From NCBI GenBank assembly GCA_046565865.1, contig JBKHXU010000145.1, forward strand, positions 1 through 7,703: 7,703 bases of DNA, given 5' to 3'. Positions 5,738 through 7,703 of this stretch are shown piece after piece (position 1 is the first letter of the stretch; the number at the start of each line of letters is the position of its first letter). The notes under the pieces were generated by a model. That model did not search any database, had not been told where the DNA came from, and worked only from the letters and a program-made list of their open reading frames with translations. The position numbers and the translations under genes are program-made. Source of the stretch: JBKHXU01 sp046565865. GTDB lineage: Bacteria; Pseudomonadota; Gammaproteobacteria; Acidiferrobacterales; Sulfurifustaceae.

Positions 5738-6715
5738 TCACGCGACGGGACGCAAACTGATCTCTCCGGAATGGAACAGCCGACGCGTGCCGTCCGCCTC
5801 GCGCAGCCACAGACCGCCGGCGTCATCGACACCGTCGACGACGCCGGGGCGGACTTCATGCGCAAGCACGAGCCGGACCGATTGTTGATGATAAATATGC
5901 CGTCGCTGCCAGTCGTCGCGAAACGCGGCGAAGCCGCTGCGCGCGTACAGCTCACACGCGCGCACTAGCTGCGCCAACACAAGGCCGGCGATGCGATTGC
6001 GATCGACCGGTCGCTCGAGCAACGTGCGCACGTCGATCCACGGCTGATCGATGTACCCGGCCTCGGCCGATTCCAGGTGCGTATTGATGCCGATGCCGAG
6101 GATCACCAGGCACGGACCCGCCGCCTCGCCCTGCACATCGGCCAACAGCCCCGCGATCTTGCGCCCGCGCGCAAGCACATCGTTCGGCCACTTGAGGCCA
6201 AGATCGGGCACGCCGTAGTCCTCCAGCGCGCGCAATACCGCGAGTCCGGCGGCGAGACTCAGGCCCGCCACCAAACTCGGGCCGGCGTCGAAACGCCAGG
6301 CGAACGACAACATCAGATTGCGATACGGTGTCGCGTGCCAGCTACGCCCGCGCCGGCCGCGGCCTTGGCGCTGAATCTCGGCGAAGCAGGCGCTGCCCGA
6401 CATCAGCGTCGCCGCCTGCTTGAGCAAATAGCGATTGGTTGAATCGACTTCCTCCAGCAGCGTCAACGTGCCCGGCAGGCGCGCGCCCTGTTCGGCGAGC
6501 ACCGCCTGCACCGCGTCCGCATCGAGCGGCGCCACGGGGACCGCGAGCTTGTAGCCGCGGCCGGATACGCGATGAATGTCGAGCCCGAGCGCGCACAGCG
6601 TCTTGACTCCCTTCCATACCGCGGCACGGCTGATACCCAGGCGCTGACCGATATCGGTGCCGGAATGGAAGTCGCCGTCCGCGAGGAGTTTCAAGATGTG
6701 GGTACGGGTACCCAT
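5738..6715 (-). CDS. birA: Biotin-protein ligase and biotin-operon repressor BirA
   Basis: BirA activates biotin to biotinyl-5'-AMP and transfers it to the acceptor lysine of the acetyl-CoA carboxylase carrier protein. With its DNA-binding domain it can also repress biotin genes. The product has 325 residues (E. coli 321). An N-terminal winged helix has HSGTDIGQRLGISRAAVWK (17-35). The catalytic domain shows VDSTN (90-94), the biotinyl-AMP loop GRGRRGRSW (118-126), KWPND (175-179), RKIAGLL (185-191, with the ligand Lys186), and GIGIN (207-211). A C-terminal SH3-like domain covers about 275-325. The ATG at 6713-6715 aligns with the E. coli N-terminus. The frame stays open far upstream, but that part overlaps the dehydrogenase and is not BirA-like. 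It leads coaX by 24 bases. The presence of the wing domain implies a regulator of bio genes located elsewhere. Confidence 0.97.
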   Translation of the reverse strand: MGTRTHILKLLADGDFHSGTDIGQRLGISRAAVWKGVKTLCALGLDIHRVSGRGYKLAVPVAPLDADAVQAVLAEQGARLPGTLTLLEEVDSTNRYLLKQAATLMSGSACFAEIQRQGRGRRGRSWHATPYRNLMLSFAWRFDAGPSLVAGLSLAAGLAVLRALEDYGVPDLGLKWPNDVLARGRKIAGLLADVQGEAAGPCLVILGIGINTHLESAEAGYIDQPWIDVRTLLERPVDRNRIAGLVLAQLVRACELYARSGFAAFRDDWQRRHIYHQQSVRLVLAHEVRPGVVDGVDDAGGLWLREADGTRRLFHSGEISLRPVA

Positions 6716-6722
6716 GCGCGCG

Positions 6723-6731
6723 ATTCTATCA
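6723..6731 (-). promoter_or_regulatory. Extended -10 element just upstream of birA
   Basis: TGATAGAAT on the minus strand (TGn plus TAGAAT) lies seven bases before the birA ATG, inside the 86-base gap after the dehydrogenase. It is nearly the same as the element before coaX, including the CG that follows. A start at or near the ATG, giving a leaderless mRNA, would fit the absence of a Shine-Dalgarno sequence. No convincing -35 is seen. Confidence 0.5.
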
Positions 6732-6801
6732 GCATCGCGCACCGCGGTGCCTGGCCGACGCAAAGACGACGCCGAAGAACGCCGCGCGGTCCCGCCCGGA
6801 G

Positions 6802-7703
6802 CTACACCACCCGGTTGCGCGGTGCGCCGCGCACGAACGCCTCGATGTTGTCGATCAGTTGATCGGCCATTCGCTGCTGTGCCTGCGCGCTGGCCCAGGC
6901 GTTGTGCGGCGTGAGGATGAAGTTCGGCATGTCGAGGTCGAGCAGCGGATTGCCGGCGCGCGGCGGCTCGGTCGACAGCACGTCGAAACCGGCACCGGCG
7001 ATGCGGCCGCGGCGCAGCGCCTGCGCCAGCGCGGCCTCGTCGACCAACCCGCCGCGACCGGCGTTGATCAATATCGCGCTTGGCTTCATGCGCTCGATTT
7101 CGGCGGCACCGATCAGGTGCCGCGTCGCCGGCGTCAACGGCGCGTGCAGCGTGATCACGTCCGCCTCGCGCAGCACGGTACCGAATGCGGTGTAGCTCGG
7201 CCGCACCGAGCTCGCATCTTTGTGCTCCGCAATCAGCACGCGCATGCCAAACGCCTGCGCCAACCGCGCCACCGATTGACCCAGTACGCCGTAACCGACG
7301 ACACCCAGCGTCGCCCCATGCAAATCGGCAATCGGGTGCGTCGTCAAACAAAATTGCGACGCTTCTTGCCAGCGTCCCGCCTGCACATCGTCGCGATAGG
7401 CCAGCAGATTGCGGCGTAGCGCCAGGATCAGCATGAACACATGTTCGGGTACGGCGTGTACCGCGTAGCCGCGCACGTTCGACACCGCGATGCCGTGGGC
7501 ACGGCAGTAGTCGAGATCGACGTTGTTGGTGCCGGTGGCGCAAACCGCGATGAACTTCAGCGTCGGCGCCTGCGTCATCGCCGCCGCATCGATCACGACC
7601 TTGTTGCTGACGGCGATGGTGGCGCCGCGTAATCGCGCCGCAACATCGGCGTGATCGGTGCGTGGATAGTCGGTCCATTCGTGCGCGAACTCCAGCCGCC
7701 GCA
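6802..7703 (-). CDS. D-2-hydroxyacid dehydrogenase (glycerate dehydrogenase / hydroxypyruvate reductase type), N-terminus missing
   Basis: This cytoplasmic enzyme would reduce a 2-keto acid to a D-2-hydroxy acid with a nicotinamide cofactor. The sequence resembles the putative glycerate dehydrogenase subgroup, but the substrate is not certain. I see 299 residues to the TAG at 6802-6804, and the frame is open through the right edge. Families of about 315-325 residues imply some 20 are missing. Numbered from the first visible codon, there is a substrate-domain ATGTNNVDL motif, the Rossmann motif GYGVLG (136-141), Glu159 at the end of the next strand (favouring NAD over NADP), catalytic-type Arg216 (NAGRGGLVDE), Glu245 (DVLSTEPP) and His266 (TPHNAWAS). 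An internal GTG at 7594-7596 could be taken for a start, but family-like sequence continues upstream of it (ATIAVSNKVV). It precedes birA by 86 bases. No functional link to birA is evident. Confidence 0.93.
   Translation of the reverse strand, partial: RRLEFAHEWTDYPRTDHADVAARLRGATIAVSNKVVIDAAAMTQAPTLKFIAVCATGTNNVDLDYCRAHGIAVSNVRGYAVHAVPEHVFMLILALRRNLLAYRDDVQAGRWQEASQFCLTTHPIADLHGATLGVVGYGVLGQSVARLAQAFGMRVLIAEHKDASSVRPSYTAFGTVLREADVITLHAPLTPATRHLIGAAEIERMKPSAILINAGRGGLVDEAALAQALRRGRIAGAGFDVLSTEPPRAGNPLLDLDMPNFILTPHNAWASAQAQQRMADQLIDNIEAFVRGAPRNRVV

Noticed and set aside
5015..5968. A 317-codon plus-strand open frame
   Set aside because: It is antisense to coaX and the end of birA, both clear family members, and its product is Arg-rich without recognisable motifs.
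7594..7596. GTG as the start of the dehydrogenase
   Set aside because: Thirty-five in-frame codons upstream, to the window edge, continue family-like sequence, and starting here would remove part of the substrate domain.
5738..7678. A single 646-residue reading frame on the minus strand that could be read as a fusion protein ending in BirA
   Set aside because: The first 321 codons are an Arg-rich shifted-frame reading of the dehydrogenase gene. Only the part from the ATG at 6713-6715 resembles BirA. The open frame reflects high GC content.

Overview
The window looks like chromosomal core DNA from a GC-rich proteobacterium, most likely a gammaproteobacterium. Every gene lies on the minus strand, so the biological order runs from high to low coordinates: D-2-hydroxyacid dehydrogenase (cut at its N-terminus by the right edge), birA, coaX, a membrane-anchored SPOR-domain protein, tRNA-Thr(TGT), a mitochondrial-type aconitase, tRNA-Tyr(GTA), tRNA-Gly(TCC), tRNA-Thr(GGT), and tuf (EF-Tu, cut just before its stop by the left edge). 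The tRNA order Thr(TGT)-Tyr-Gly-Thr(GGT)-tuf matches the E. coli thrU-tyrU-glyT-thrT-tufB operon. A birA-coaX-SPOR block upstream of it is familiar from gammaproteobacteria such as Pseudomonas. The host genus cannot be fixed from the sequence.

Right part (4254-7703): a dehydrogenase of the glycerate dehydrogenase/hydroxypyruvate reductase type is followed by biotin-protein ligase/repressor BirA, type III pantothenate kinase CoaX and a SPOR protein. CoaX and the SPOR gene overlap by 4 bases (ATGA). The birA and coaX start codons each sit 6-7 bases after the same extended -10 element (TGnTAGAAT) and have no clear Shine-Dalgarno sequence, which suggests leaderless mRNAs.

Middle part (3992-4253): this is the oddest stretch. 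A -10 element with a GC-rich discriminator precedes a truncated copy of the first 19 bases of tRNA-Thr(TGT). A 122-base non-coding spacer with a strong hairpin follows, and then the complete tRNA-Thr(TGT). The two copies share a perfect 20-base direct repeat, so a 142-base unit seems to have been inserted or duplicated at the 5' end of the tRNA gene, leaving the old promoter in front of the remnant.

Left part (1-3955): the aconitase begins 36 bases after tRNA-Thr(TGT) and splits the otherwise classic tRNA-tuf operon. A second sigma70-like promoter (TTGACT, 17-base spacing, CACAAT) between the aconitase and tRNA-Tyr could drive Tyr-Gly-Thr-tuf separately. In function the window joins translation supply (EF-Tu, four tRNAs), the TCA cycle (aconitase) and cofactor metabolism (biotin attachment, CoA synthesis). 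I see no phage, transposase, CRISPR or defence genes. The candidates for novelty are the tRNA-remnant unit and the aconitase inside the tRNA-tuf operon.
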